Assembly: GCA_947683625.1 (NCBI GenBank) | Contig: CANTUR010000428.1 | Coordinates: 124,001-188,000, forward strand | Direction: 5' to 3' | Origin: Mallotus nudiflorus | Taxonomy: Eukaryota > Streptophyta > Magnoliopsida > Malpighiales > Euphorbiaceae | Length of the DNA stretch: 64,000 nt | In this document: piece by piece, positions 40,971-53,247 of the stretch | Layout of the letters: each line of letters starts with the position of its first letter | How positions within the stretch are numbered: the first letter of the stretch is position 1 | Program-made: the position numbers and the translations under genes | The notes under the pieces: model-generated | Seen by the model: the letters and a program-made list of their open reading frames with translations, nothing else | What the model was told of the DNA's origin: nothing | The model's database searches: none

Positions 40971-42631
40971 CAATTGTTATACTATAGACCCTTATCCATA
41001 TTGCAATATAGATCAGGGATCTATCACACGTGTGTTTTGAAAATATGTCTTTTTTTAACATTCTAACTGGTACTGCTGCGATGAAGGAAAAAAAACCAAA
41101 ATCTAGTTAAAATAGAGGTACCAAAGGATCCAATGTTTCAATAATTTTTATTCATTAAAAAACTATTTTATTTTTTATTTATAATAAATAAACTTTTACT
41201 TATGTTTTTATTTTAGTTAAACAATATAGGTTTATTACTTAAATAATATAGGTTCATAAGATAAAACATGTTAGTTTATTACTTAAATAATACAAGATCA
41301 TTAACCTTCGTCTACAGGTTCATCAATTTTTACCTATACATTCATTGATCCTTAATTGCATGTCTATTAATCTTTGACCTGCAAGTTCATTGATCTTCAC
41401 TTACAGGTACATTTACCTTTACCTGTATATTCATTAATATTTTCCTTTCAATCTCATTAAAAATTAAAAAGTATTTTTATTTGTCAACAAATTATTGTCT
41501 CTTTTTATTTGATTAATTACAGTGGTTGAATTTAATTTTTTACTAATGATTTTAGTCAAACTAAAATTGTTATACATTAAAAAATTATCTAATTTTTTAT
41601 TTTTTAACTATAGTAAATAGTTTTACTTGTATTTTTAGAATCAACAAATATTATAGGTTCAAGTTTTAAAATCACATGCAAATTCATTATTCTTTGCCCA
41701 CAAGTTCATTACTATAAAATTAATATTAATATATTAATATTAAATAGATTATTAATTTAATATATTAATATTAAATAAAAATTAGTATTAATATTATAAA
41801 AATTAATATTAATATTAAATATAAATATAAATTCATTAAATAGAAATATAAATAATAATATTAAATAATGCAAGTTCATCACTTAATTAGTATAAATTCA
41901 TTAGATGAAACATATATGTTCATTGCTTATATAATGCAAATTCAGTATTCATTAGTATTTGCCTACAGGTTCATTAGTATTTACCTACATATACATTAAA
42001 AATCAACTAAAGTTTCATTACTTATCAATTAAATGCTCAACGTAGAGGCTTTAAATCATTAATCTAAAGGCTTTAGAATAGTGGCCTTGTGCAATCATAA
42101 TCTCATAAATTTATGCGTAGTATTACACATGATTAGGCACATGTATATAAATTAACAAGTTTGGATACATACCATTACTCAAGTTCCAACAGAAAGGGAG
42201 GCTCACACCTCAAGTAAAAAGTGTAGTACCACATCTAGAATATCCAGAAAAAAAATCCAACAAAACCAACAACAATGAATGAAGAACCAACCATGCAATT
42301 GCTCCAATATTAAAACCAATTTCAAGGCTGCTGCCAACCTGCCACATAAAGGCAACTTCATACTAAAATGAATAGCAAGACATAATAAATAGAGCAAAGG
42401 CTTCTCCCTAAGTTGCTACACCACCATTTAACACCAACCTAGGATTGCCTCAAATCCACGTCAAATTTGTTGCCTTACAAGGAAGATGGGTAACCATAAG
42501 AAAAACCAAGTGGAGAGGGTGGTAATGATTATTATTTGCTAAAAAAAATGTTTTTTTTTCAGTTCACACACTTATGATGAACCCCTGGTCCATATTGCAA
42601 TATGAACAGGAGTGTATAATATAATTTTCTA
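40971..42631. mobile_element. TIR element copy 1 (MULE-like, 1.66 kb)
   Basis: Terminal inverted repeats of about 55-60 bp: the left starts CAATTGTTATACTATAG and holds CCATATTGCAATATAG; the right, reversed, holds TATTATACACTCC and TTCATATTGCAATATGGACC. Both then agree on CAGGG.T.{2,3}ATCA..A.GTGTG. Flanking nonamers TGATAAATC and GGGTAAATC agree at seven of nine, a length typical of Mutator-like elements. No transposase. Subterminal 22-bp repeats of GGTTCATTGATCTTCACCTA type at 41315-41440 and 41940-42000. The middle (41580-41860) is TTAATATTAAATA-rich. A relative lies at 61514-62926. Confidence 0.7.
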
Positions 42632-42640
42632 GGGTAAATC

Positions 42641-42789
42641 AATGTAAAAAAATCATAAAATGGGCCCCAATTTGTAAATTTCTCATTAAAATATATCTTT
42701 AGGCCTATAATTAATTAGTTTTATTCTAGATAAAAATTTAGGTCCACTTAGCTAATTTAAACATAAGTCCTAAATTTATTTAAAATTAA
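42641..42789 (+). repeat. LTR copy E, left piece
   Basis: TGGGCCCCAATTTG, then TTTAGGCCTATAATTAATTAG and TTTAGGTCCACTTAGCTAAT-type wording follow the middle of LTR copies C and D. The first half of the LTR is missing. Interrupted at 42789 by the next TIR element and resumed at 45860. Confidence 0.6.
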
Positions 42790-43125
42790 GAGGCAATTTC
42801 ATTCATTGTCCTTCTTTTCATTCGTGGCCCAACACTTTTTCTTCTTTCAGATTTATTTTTCTTCTCTTCATTTTTTGTACCAAATTTTGCTCCGTGTTTT
42901 CATTTCATGATTTCAGCATTTTCTGTGTTCTGTTTCTTCATTTTTTTCTATAATTTTTTTACCTATTTATTATTTTTGAAGACATCTTTAATTTAAGTTG
43001 ATTGTATGTGTTTATTTAATTTGTATATTTTAAATAATTTAATTATATATTCTAAATAACAATTTTTTTATTTTAAAACTTACTATTATTTAGAATATAA
43101 AAATTAAGGTAATTAAAGTAAAAAT

Positions 43126-44634
43126 TGTTAGTGATATTCATTAGGTCAATCATGTATGACCATGTTTTGACTTTATCATTTTATTTAATAAAGAGGTATT
43201 TTTCATTATCATTTTGTGTTATGATAATTACTTGAATAGTCAATTCTTACTAAGGTCATCAAATATGTGACTTGATAGTAAAACCCTTAGATTAAATATG
43301 AGTTATATTTAAATCATCCCTAGTCATAACAATATGTTATGGCTAGTATGATATTGATTGATGATTATGTTTTACTAATCATGAAGATAAGATATTAAGT
43401 CAACTCATAGGTCTTATTAGGAAATAATGTACTAGATTGACCCATCATGAGAATACTATACATATAATTTCATAAGTAATTCTCCTCATAATAATATTGA
43501 TTTAGTCCTTTGACCTTGAAATCATCATGGATTTCTACATTACTATTATATATTTTGACACAATCTAACATTGTCTTTAACAGGATGATTAAATATATTA
43601 TTGTTGGATATGAAATGAGTTATGTGAGGAATGTGAGTGATTGAGAAGGAATTTGTCCATCATTTAATCTAAGTAAGATATCTATGGGCCCCTTGATAAG
43701 ATAAATTGAGCAAATGCATGGTCATGCTAAAGTGAATTGATAAAGAGTTATCATTCTCAGTCTACTTAAAGTCACTAAATAATATGATTGAATTATATAA
43801 GGATGACAAAAACTATGCCTTATATTCAATCAAGATATCATGTGACAAAGGGATTACAATATTTATTATAAATTAGGTTATTTTGGATTATTAACTTCAC
43901 ATGACTTGGGTAGTTATAATGTCTTGCCAGAGGTCACTTATGACTTGTAGGCCTAAATAGAGATTTAAGGCCCACAACCAACATCATATGAACCTACAGG
44001 GTCACATACTTAGAACAGGCCCAAAAATAAATATGGGTTTGAGAAGCCCAAATATGCTCTGTGGAAATAAATAAATTGTTTATTTATTTAAGGTAAAGGT
44101 TATCTTAAATAAATATAATATTATTTTTGATTTAATTTTAAATAAAATCATAATAATAGTAATTGAGAAATTACCAAAAAGTTATTTTAGTAAGTGAAAC
44201 CCTAATTAGAGGTTTATAAATATGTTATATTCTTTAGGGTTTTACTAACTCAATTATTATCCACCAAAATTCATTTTTCTCCTCGTAGAAAAACTAAAAC
44301 ACAAAGTGTTTTTGTTCTTGATTTGTGAGAAATCAAGAGAAGTGCTAGCACATAAATTTTTCGTTTTAATCAAGGGTTGTTCATGTGGACACTTGTTGAA
44401 GATGGATTCTTTTAGAGACGTCTTGATCCAAACTACAAAAATCAAAAGCTCGAGGTAAGGTGTCACCGGAGTGAACCTCCTCTCTGCCTTCCAACAGTCT
44501 TACCTCTTCTACATTTGTGGTAAGATTTAAAAACCCTAGCTTTAAATCAATTAATCGAATTACTTAGATCCAGGTTAGGGTATGTGGTTAAAATTTTTAA
44601 TTTCCGTTGCATTTTTTAATCACGAATGCTAACA
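43126..44634 (+). mobile_element. Solo LTR copy F (1509 bp), different family
   Basis: Begins TGTTAGTGATATTC and ends GAATGCTAACA, giving TGTTAG/CTAACA inverted ends, with a perfect duplication AAAAT on both sides (43121-43125 and 44635-44639). The 3' end TTTCCGTTGCATTTTT is typical of plant LTR ends. A TATA-like TTATAAATATG lies near 44214. No internal region. Confidence 0.85.
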
Positions 44635-44639
44635 AAAAT

Positions 44640-45859
44640 TACCTAGAGTATTCAATAATTATTTTTTCAATAAAAATAACAAATAAATTATGAAATATAT
44701 AAAATAAATTATTACTTTTATTATTGATACTAATAAAAGTAAAACATTATATTTATGGTAATAATTTTATTATTAATGATAAAAAAAACAACATCAACTA
44801 CTGTGATTTTTTTGTTGCTTTTATTGATTTTGTTATTTCAGTTATTGTTTTCAATTTTTTTTATTGTTTCTCTTTATTTATATTTATTGATTTTTGTTAA
44901 AATTAAAAAATAACAATAAAAAAAATAAAAATTATAAGATATATAAAAAAATTATTTTTTATTATTATTATTATCATTAATACTAACAAAAGTAAAAATT
45001 TTATTTATGGCCTTAATTTTGTCATTAATAATGAAAAAATAATTTAAAAAATAAAAATCAACAACTGTAAAATTTTGTTGATTTTTGTTATTTTGTTGTT
45101 TTAGTTGTTGTTTTTTTGGTTTGTCGATTTTTTTATTTTTTCGGTTTTTTTTTGTTGATATTACAAATACATCATAAGGATTGTAAACTTATTACATATT
45201 GATGATCAATAAATATCAAATAATTTTTTTAAAAAAATTGTTAGACATTTTAATAAAAAATTAAAGTAAAAAAATAAAATCCTTATTCTTTAGGAATAAT
45301 TTTTTTTTTATCGCTGTTATAATAGTTGAAGATATTTATTGTTTGGCTTAACAATAATTGAATATATTTAGTTCATAATTATTCATTTGAAGAAAAAAAA
45401 AAAAGGTCTAAAGAGAAAAATATATATTGAGCAAAAAAACATTGAGAATAAAATGAAGATATTTCTTTAAAAATTAAAAAAAAAAAAAGTTGAGCAAAAA
45501 AAACTTGAGAAAAAAATGAAGATATTAGAAAAAAAAATGTTTACCAAAAAAATGTTAACAAAAAAATGAACACAATAAAAAAAAGGTTTAAAAAAACATT
45601 GAGAAAAAGTAGATAAAAATAGTATAAAGTAAAAAAATTGTTTAAAAAAATAAAATATTGAGAAAAGAAGTATAAAGTAAAAAAAAATTGAAAAAACGTT
45701 GGAAAAAAAAAACAACCCTAAAAATAAGGATGGCAAGGTAAGTGGTCTATATTTGAAAGAAAAAAGTTAAGAAAGTTAATTTTTAAGAAAGTTAATTTTT
45801 AAACTCAACGAAATTTTTGAAAATTTTTTTGGTTTTTGATATATTTATGTAAAAAACCC
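44640..45859. repeat. AT-rich right half of the TIR element with A-rich minisatellite
   Basis: Two diverged copies of a ~180-bp unit near 44700-44900 and 44930-45170 (TATTATTGATACTAATAAAAG wording, then TTTTGTTGATTTTTGTTA). From 45390 to 45720 comes a degenerate A-rich repeat of 'TTGAGAAAAAAATGAAGATA'. Translations of this are low complexity and not genes. Confidence 0.55.
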
Positions 45860-46480
45860 TAAAATTAATTAGACATAACCCATTAATTAAAGCTTCTTTT
45901 TGATAAAATGTACAATTAGGATCATTTTAGAATTAAAACATGTAGAATTAGGGCTATTACAATTTGTAAACTTAGGCGTACTTTTAGAAATAAAATAAAT
46001 AGATTTAAGCTCATTCAAATTAAAATTAAATAGGAATTAAGCCCATTATCTTTTAAGTTCACCTATAAAATAAAACATGTAGACTTAACCTATCTAATTA
46101 AAATTAATGTAGATTAAACTAACTTAGGGCTTAAGTGCTTGAATGATTGCATTATTTGTATACTTTTCATGAGATTAGTTGCCTTGGAGTTGATTGTAAA
46201 TAAGGGTTTAATATGAATTTCATGTAAATAAAGAATAAGAATACAAGACTAAAAGAAGTTAGTATTTTGTACCCATAATTCTCTTAGTATGGTGCTAACT
46301 CTCTATTAGAGAATTGAGTTACCACCACTAAACGATTTGTCCTAGTTATTACCCTAAGTGGCAACTCCTCATCTTCATGCCCTATCTATGCGATATAGGT
46401 AGTGTGTTCCCTAGAGTCATGAACTCAAATACTGTCATGGTTATCAAAACTTAGGCGCATGCTAAACCCCACCATGTACA
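45860..46480 (+). repeat. LTR copy E, right piece and end
   Basis: Runs from TAAAATTAATTAGACATAAC through TTTTAGAATTAAAACATGTA and GGCAACTCCTCATCTTCA (46360-46377) to CCACCATGTACA at 46480, the 3' end of the Tat-family LTR. The sequence after it is PMD-like rather than a primer site, so an internal deletion joined LTR and antisense frame. Confidence 0.75.
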
Positions 46481-48470
46481 AGCAGTATCAAGAGCTCTAG
46501 CATCTGAGGTCCCAATACTGAAATGACCAAATCTCAAGCTTGCAAGCTGTTGACGAAGCATCTCATTCTCACACACCAAGTTACTAACATAGCTTTGTTT
46601 TACTATAAGATAATTAGAATCATGCATAACATGTATACATTTGCATAATTATTGTGAGATACTTACTCGCCAATTGTCTATAACCTACATGGTAAATAAT
46701 CTCTAAGACAATATGAGACCATACAAGTACTTTTGCCTATGTTCGGGGAACCTAAAATGTAAATTTTACTAACATCAGCAATTAATATTTTAGTCAAATG
46801 TAGGTACATAATTGGCCATACTCACATGAGAAGTATCTAGAGGAGTGAAAGTAAGAAGCATGACATCACTAAAATGCATCTAGTGCTCAATAGGACTCTG
46901 AACTGTAGGAGCCCAATAGTATATGGATTTGTCCAAAAGCAAGATGTCATAAAGAGTAGAGCTTGTGGAAGCCTTATCTCATGTACTCTTAGCATATTGA
47001 ATGTAAGGCTCACACTCAGTCCTCTCAGTCTCTATAGTCTCATTAGTAACAACATCAGTAATAATAGTGCCTACACCCTCAAGCTGTAAAGGCAAGAGTT
47101 ATTAATGATAGAAGAAGTAATAAAGAAGAGAATGATGAAGAACATACCTCAGATGGATGGTAGAAACTTGCTATAAAAGATGCTCCTCAATGTACCTCCG
47201 GCAATCCCGAGAATGCTCAAGTAAAGTCGAGGCATCATATCCCTATAAGGCCTCCTTTAACTCTGAACTAGTCAAATCAGAACTCTACAATATTGATACT
47301 AGTATAGGATATAAAATGTGATGATAAGAAGGCCCAGGAACAATGATACACGCACTCACCCAAAACATCTTACAACCATATCCAAGAAGCAAGACCCTCA
47401 GTGTCTTAAGTCTCATAGTAGTACTCATAAAAGGATATTGATGAACATCTTCAATAGCTCTAATCCAATCAACCTTAATCTTCTATACAAAAGTTCAATT
47501 AAATATAAGTTTCATTTAACTTTGAGTAGTTTATGAGACGTTAATAATTGTGTTTTCTTACTAGGTGCCACTTCAAAGAGTTAAGCTACTCTTAAAAAGT
47601 TTGTAGGCTGAACCTAATACTAAATAAGTGAGAGGATCCCTACCTGCTCATCAAAGGAAATCTCCTATCAAGGCTAACGACATTGAAACCATGTATTAGT
47701 CAAATCTCTAAGCTCCAAATCTAAGAAATAAAAGAGAAGTCAACAAAAGCATAATGAAAAGTCAAAGATGAGGAGAAATTAAAAGAAATGAGAACATATA
47801 CATGTAGGACATGCCAAAAGCCACACATGGTGACGATGCCTCTATAGATAGTGTCACGTCTATAATAGAGATAAGCAAGAATTATAGTACCCCAATAAAA
47901 AAAATGCCTCGATCTAGGTGCCGAGGAGTACTATGCTAACCTCATAGCCAGTCTCGCAAAAAAGAGTAGTGCCTAGCAAGATCAAGAGGAAACACCTGAC
48001 CTTTTAGATGATCTGACGAGGAGTAGTTGTAGGTAGTCTACTGAATCCATGAACAAGAAAAGATAATAGAACATTCTTCTGATTCTTCCATGTGGGGACA
48101 AATTTGATTAAATCAAGGACATAACTGCTCCTAGCATCCTCATGAAGCAAGCAATAGCTAATATTAAAAGGATCTGGCATACCTCCTAAAGCAATCCTAG
48201 TGATAGTAAAAAAGCACATGGGAGAAATGGTCAACTCGCCCACACGATTATAAAAAGTATGGGCCATATCCATTCATCTCTCTATCAAAGCATGGAGAGA
48301 TTGGTGGTTAGACCTGCCTTAAATAGTCAGAAGAGTAGCTATGAAAGGTCTAAAGCTGATTACCCATATGTATCTCATCACATTCTTGGACAAGCCATGG
48401 AAGAGTTCTGGAGCCAAATTAAAATAGCCCGAGAATTTTAGAGGCTTCTGAATCAAATTCAGAAGAACAA
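46481..48470 (-). pseudogene. Antisense PMD-like frame next to LTR E
   Basis: Best of the three PMD copies. Reading down from 48450 on the minus strand: LAPELFHGLSKNVMRYIWVI, LLHALIER, then in the 89-codon open stretch (48273-48004) AHTFYNRVGELTISPMCFF, ITRIALGGMPDPFN, and FLVHGFSRL. This is the PMD order LIERW, THTF, GEMT.T..D, LG..V.G, later block. Further on, YLYYRRDT and MCGFWHV (around 47870-47800) match the 'hLYy.LD....g......GfW..le.W' block. Stops and shifts after that. From 46484 to 46600 the DNA is also found at 16440-16600. Orientation is antisense to the LTR, as in element A. The plus-strand frames 46874-47089, 47318-47536 and 48259-48441 are shadows. Confidence 0.6.
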
Positions 48471-48564
48471 AAACACCTTAATTTGTTTTCCTAAAATAAT
48501 TTTTTATTTTATTTATTCTTTTTGCATGGTTATTTTTTGTATTTTCTATTTGTTTTATTTTCAC

Positions 48565-48646
<82 letters not shown>

Positions 48647-48840
48647 GTCATCATCAGCAATCAATCAATCAGAAATAGGAAATCCGAGCTAAAAATCCAA
48701 ACTTTCAGTTAAAAAATTAGATTTCCAATTAGAAGTCCAAATTTCCAATTAGAATTATGGATTTCCAATCAAAAATCCACAATTCTAACTAGAAATCCAA
48801 TTTCTAGTTCAGATATGCAATTTTGCAATTTTTTTATTTT
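48471..48840. repeat. AAT and CAT microsatellites, then ~20-bp degenerate repeat
   Basis: (AAT)n at 48564-48605 runs directly into (CAT)n at 48606-48657. This explains a Met/Ile-only open frame on the minus strand, which is not a gene. From 48690 to 48830 come about seven units of ATTTCCAATTAGAAATCCA with sense changes (AGATTTCCAATTAGAAGTCC, then ATTCTAACTAGAAATCC), close in style to the LTR arrays at 30384 and 60213. This may be a diverged LTR array. Confidence 0.6.
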
Positions 48841-49519
48841 CATTCTCTTATATTCTTGTTCTTTCCCTAAAAATAATAATCATTTTCACTAACTATTTTG
48901 TTTATAAAATTATTTTCTTCCTTTTTTTTAACATGCGTGTTAGTCTAATTTTGAGATATTCAGTCTATTTTATGCACTAATTACATAATAAAAACACAAA
49001 AAATACAAAGTGTACCTTGTCACCAGCATTAGAACACTAGTGCAAGTCCAAACGGGTTAAAGGAAGCATTGATTCACCATCACGAAGTCCTATATTATTA
49101 TATGGAAAATGTGGGGCCCTGATAAGTGGGTCTGATGAAGTGAAAGTACTTCCATGTAGACCATTTGATCGAACATCGAACGTCAAATGATTAAGTAATT
49201 GAGAAAAATAAAAATCAAAGAAAATGAAAAAAAAAGAAAAGAAGAGAAGAGAATGGTCGGGAAAGTGAAAGTGAAAGGTAAGTACAAATAAAATGACAAA
49301 TACCACTTTAGTCTCTCCAAAGTTTAATTGCAGATAAGTCCTCAACTTTTCTTACAATTTAGTCCTAAATTATCATTCAGTTAGGAATTAATTCTTAATA
49401 AATTCCAAAAAAAAATAACATCATCATAGATAATATTATTAAATTATTAACATAAATTCAGAGTCTGTCAACACAAAAGTTAAAAATTGGTCACCATAAA
49501 ATTTAAGAAAATACAATTT
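48841..49519. other. No gene seen
   Basis: AT-rich. A 102-codon minus-strand frame (49345-49037) has a Phe-rich hydrophobic middle translated from an A/G-rich tract and no recognised domain. No repeat structure noted. Confidence 0.4.
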
Positions 49520-49800
49520 CTACATTTGCTACATTGTATAAAAATTGCAAGACACTCAAATTCACTTTTGTTAGACACTACACAATAGCTACAACATACT
49601 CAATTACATTTCGTTAGACACTACATAGTAGTTATAACACACCCAAATTCATTTTGTTAGACACCACACAACAACTATAATATATTCAAATTAATTTTGT
49701 TTGACACTACACAATAGTTATAATGCATTCAAATCCTTTTGTTAAACACTACACAATATATATAACATATTCAAATTCATTTCACTAGACACAGCACAAC
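49520..49800. repeat. 43-bp satellite array, left part
   Basis: From 49570, five units of GTTAGACACTACACAATAGC-type sequence, each 43 bp, with ATAACATATTCAAATTCATTTT as the second half, preceded by a diverged partial unit. The sixth is cut by the Tekay element at 49800 and the array goes on at 59716. Confidence 0.85.
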
Positions 49801-52735
49801 TGTCACACCCACACCCTAATTCTAAATACATTTGCATTCATTATATGTTGCATTTACATATATATTGATTAAATTTAAGTACAAGCTAGTATATATAATT
49901 AAGCTAGTGTTTCGGGTTGAACCATGACTTATACTCAATTAAAGAGTGAGAATTTTTGAATTTTAGTAACACACAAAACAAATAAAAATATTAAGAATAA
50001 TAAGGATATGATATTAAATTGAAGTAAAGGATAAGAACTTTGATGTTAGCAAGAAAGATAAGGACTCAAATTGAAACACTGATTGGCCTAGATTAAAACA
50101 TTTAGAGGTTTAAAGTAGTATAGGTAACAAAACCATTTCATTAAGTGTCTAAATTGATATTTTATATGTTGATATATCCAAATCATGGCTACATCCAATC
50201 CAATATGTGGCTTACGTGCAACAAATAAAAAAAATATCACTTAGAAAAAAAAAAGGAGAAATAGAAATTTATTTGATTCTTCTAGGGAGCTTATCTTTTT
50301 CAAGCTGAATCAAGAGGTGTAAAGAAATTTAAAGCCATTAATAATCCTCCCTAAAGCTTTATTGATTGAATTGGTAAGTAATTTTAAGTGTTTTAATTTA
50401 TTTAATTTAGGGTTCTTAAGTTGCAGATTTTAGGTTCTTAAAGTCTTGTTTATCAATCCCTTTAATTTGATCATATCTTGGTTTAGAAAATTAAGTATTA
50501 CATCTGGAGTCTTTGAAGAATTATCTAATATCTCTCCTCTTTGAGCTTGATCTAATTCTATCTCTACATTAGGGTAATAAGAGAAAATATTTTATTACTC
50601 AATCTATTATTTTCTTTGAGCTGGTTATAATTTGTTATATATAACTTTATTTGTGGGCGTCTAATTAGTGTGAAATTTTATAGCATATTCTAGACATATA
50701 GATTTAAGGCTGATTAAAATTTTAGCTCAAAATTCCTTTTTTGTAAGTCCCGGCAAGTTTTCAAATTTAGCTTTGAAAGTAGCTATTTTGATTATGTAAA
50801 CCATGTTTACATAGTTCATGAGTTAAAACTAATCTAGATACTTTTAGTATATCTTAAGCTAGAAAATTCAAAATTGATTTTAGTTTGATTATAAGAATAA
50901 TTGAAAGAGTTCACTGAAACTTTATAGTTTTGATGAAGATCTAATTATGTTTTAATAGTGGTCTAACAAACCTGTACTTTTTATTACTCAATCTGTCTGA
51001 GTAATTGAGCTGCATGCAATGCAACCTTTATAATTTTATTTGTGGCTATTAAATGGAAATGAAATTTTTATTAAAATTACTAGACACAAAGATCTAGGTC
51101 TCGTTAAAATTCATTTTCTATAGTGATTTTTATAATTTAGCCCTAAAAACAGCTATTTTAGAGTTAATGAAGCTGATTTATAGAATTGAGCTTAATTGCA
51201 TTTTATGCATATCATTTATAGGATACATGGTTAGAGTAGTATATGGGATTATTACATTGATGATTTATAAGTGAAATTGTATTTGTTAGGTGCTGGAAAA
51301 GGTAAGGGAAGTGCAAGTGTATGTTAAGCAAATTCGATGAACCGGATTTGTGTGTTTATAGGTTATTTTGGTAAGTAAATGTGCAAGCTTTTTAAATATT
51401 TTTATAATATTAAGAAAATGAGTTTTAATTGATGTTTTGTGAATTTGAAATTATGTGTAATAAATGTTTCAATTCAATTTGGTTACTACTTGAATTACTT
51501 GAAGTATTTAAGTTTTGAAACAATAATGGTTTCAAGTGTGCAAGTTAAATGTATTATTAATACATGCTTTATTTTGTAATCTAATTTGAAGTCATTTTTA
51601 TTCACTTGGTGATTTAAATAAATTTATGCTCTACATGATTTCTCGCTTCTTTGAAATGTAATGAAGATTGTTTGATTTTGAATGCTTATTAAACCATAAA
51701 TGCGACAATATTGTTTTGATTGATTATTTTATGAAAATGGCATTTAGATTTGAGTATTACCACCCTATATGAGTTGTGTAAATGTGTTGAGTTGATATAT
51801 GTTCATTTAAAATTGTGTTGGTTATTATTGTGCAATAAACAACAGGACACTTGATTACAAGACGGTGAAGGAAAAAGGGTCGTTACATGCTAATATAGTT
51901 GAACAGTTAGCCTTCAAGTGTGCCTAAAGAGTGAGTTTGTGTTGGCCTGTATGTTATGGTCGAATTGTGATGCTTATTATAGGGATGGTTAAAACATGTG
52001 AAATGTTATATTTATGTTTGAAAAGGCATGTGTTTTACTTGGCTATGCTTTGCACAAGTTTGAAAGTGAGAAAGGATTTGATGTTTTAAGTATATTATAA
52101 TAATTTCAAATATGCTATTATTACCATTTGAGAAGTTAAATGTGTTGGTTTTAACCAATTTTTTTTTTTTGCTTGATATATCTATTCATTGAGTAATTTT
52201 GTACTCATTTTACTATGTTTTATAAATGTTTTTAAATAGCAAGGCTTGATAGTTGGCAAACAGATTTAAGTGAGTGTGAATAGAAGTTTCAGAATAAGGT
52301 TGGCCAATATCCTCGTTAGAGAAGCCTTGTTTCGTAGTTTCTTAAGCTTGATATAAAAGTATTGTAAAAGGGTATATTTTTAAGTTTCAATAATAGTGAC
52401 TAAGTTATATGTAATATAATTGTTTGGAAATGTATTTTATATTATCTTAATGATGTTTTCGCTATTTCTTTTTTAGTTTACAAAGATTATTATCAATTTA
52501 TATGTATTTTTACTATTTATAAATATGACTTTTACTATTCATCAATACATATTATTTTAAAAAGTTCTTATTCTTTAAATGTAACATATGAATAAGATTA
52601 AACTTTTAAAAGATTTTAATTTAAATCCTTTTTTCAAATATAATAATATTTATAATATATTTAGACTAAATTAAATATTTTATTAATGATTGGTTTTAAA
52701 TGTCCATCTTAGCCTATGTGAGATGAGGTGTGACA
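49801..52735 (+). repeat. 5' LTR of the Tekay element (2935 bp)
   Basis: Aligned with 56765-59715 along its length (for example AGTGTGCAAGTTAAATGTATT and CTACATGATTTCTC-type blocks, then GGCCAATATCCTCGTTAGAG). Ends with AGATGAGGTGTGACA. No coding frame. Confidence 0.9.
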
Positions 52736-52739
52736 ATTT

Positions 52740-52757
52740 TGGTATCAGAGCATGGTT
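52740..52757 (+). promoter_or_regulatory. Primer-binding site of the Tekay element
   Basis: TGGTATCAGAGCATGGTT, initiator tRNA-Met complement, four bases after the LTR, as in Del/Tekay elements. Confidence 0.85.
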
Positions 52758-53212
52758 TAGAATCCCTTAGGATAAAAAGGTAAATGTATGTACATGTTAA
52801 TAATTAAGCCTATGTGTTTATTTTTTTAATAGAATAAGTAGGGAGGGTCTGACTGAAGATCCTAATGACTTAAGTGAGTCTGAGTTTGAGTATGTGCATA
52901 GGGTTGAACATACAAATGCACCACCACTACCAGCTCAGGAATTACCACTAGTAATGCATATAATTCACTTAAACATATTCATCTCAAATCATTCCATTTG
53001 ACTATGTGTATTTTACATACTTTTGTTGTGCATTTTCCAAAGTGCATTTCAATGGTATATTTGAGTATGTGTAATATAGGATGTATTTGGGATATTATAA
53101 AATTGAACATTTACTCAATAAATAAATATATAGAGAATTAAATCTAATTGACTTGTTTACATGGATTGATTTGAACTTTTGGGTTGATAGTTGATTTAAA
53201 TATAATAATAAC

Positions 53213-53247
<35 letters not shown>

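Larger units (their letters stand above)
42790..45859. mobile_element. TIR element copy 2 of a second family, with nested solo LTR
   Basis: Flanked by a perfect 9-bp duplication TAAAATTAA (42781-42789 and 45860-45868). Left end GAGGCAATTTCATTCATTGT; right end reversed GGGTTTTTTACATAAATATA. Similarity of the two ends is weak, but both resemble GGGGCTTTTTCATATATGAC at 63263. Contains the solo LTR 43126-44634, leaving about 1.56 kb of AT-rich non-coding sequence. No transposase. Element class is a guess from the 9-bp duplication. Confidence 0.55.

Noticed and set aside
45467..45736. 89-codon Phe-rich minus-strand frame
   Set aside because: Produced by the A-rich minisatellite on the plus strand.
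48478..48660. Minus-strand open frame of only Met and Ile residues
   Set aside because: It is the translation of adjoining (CAT)n and (AAT)n microsatellites.
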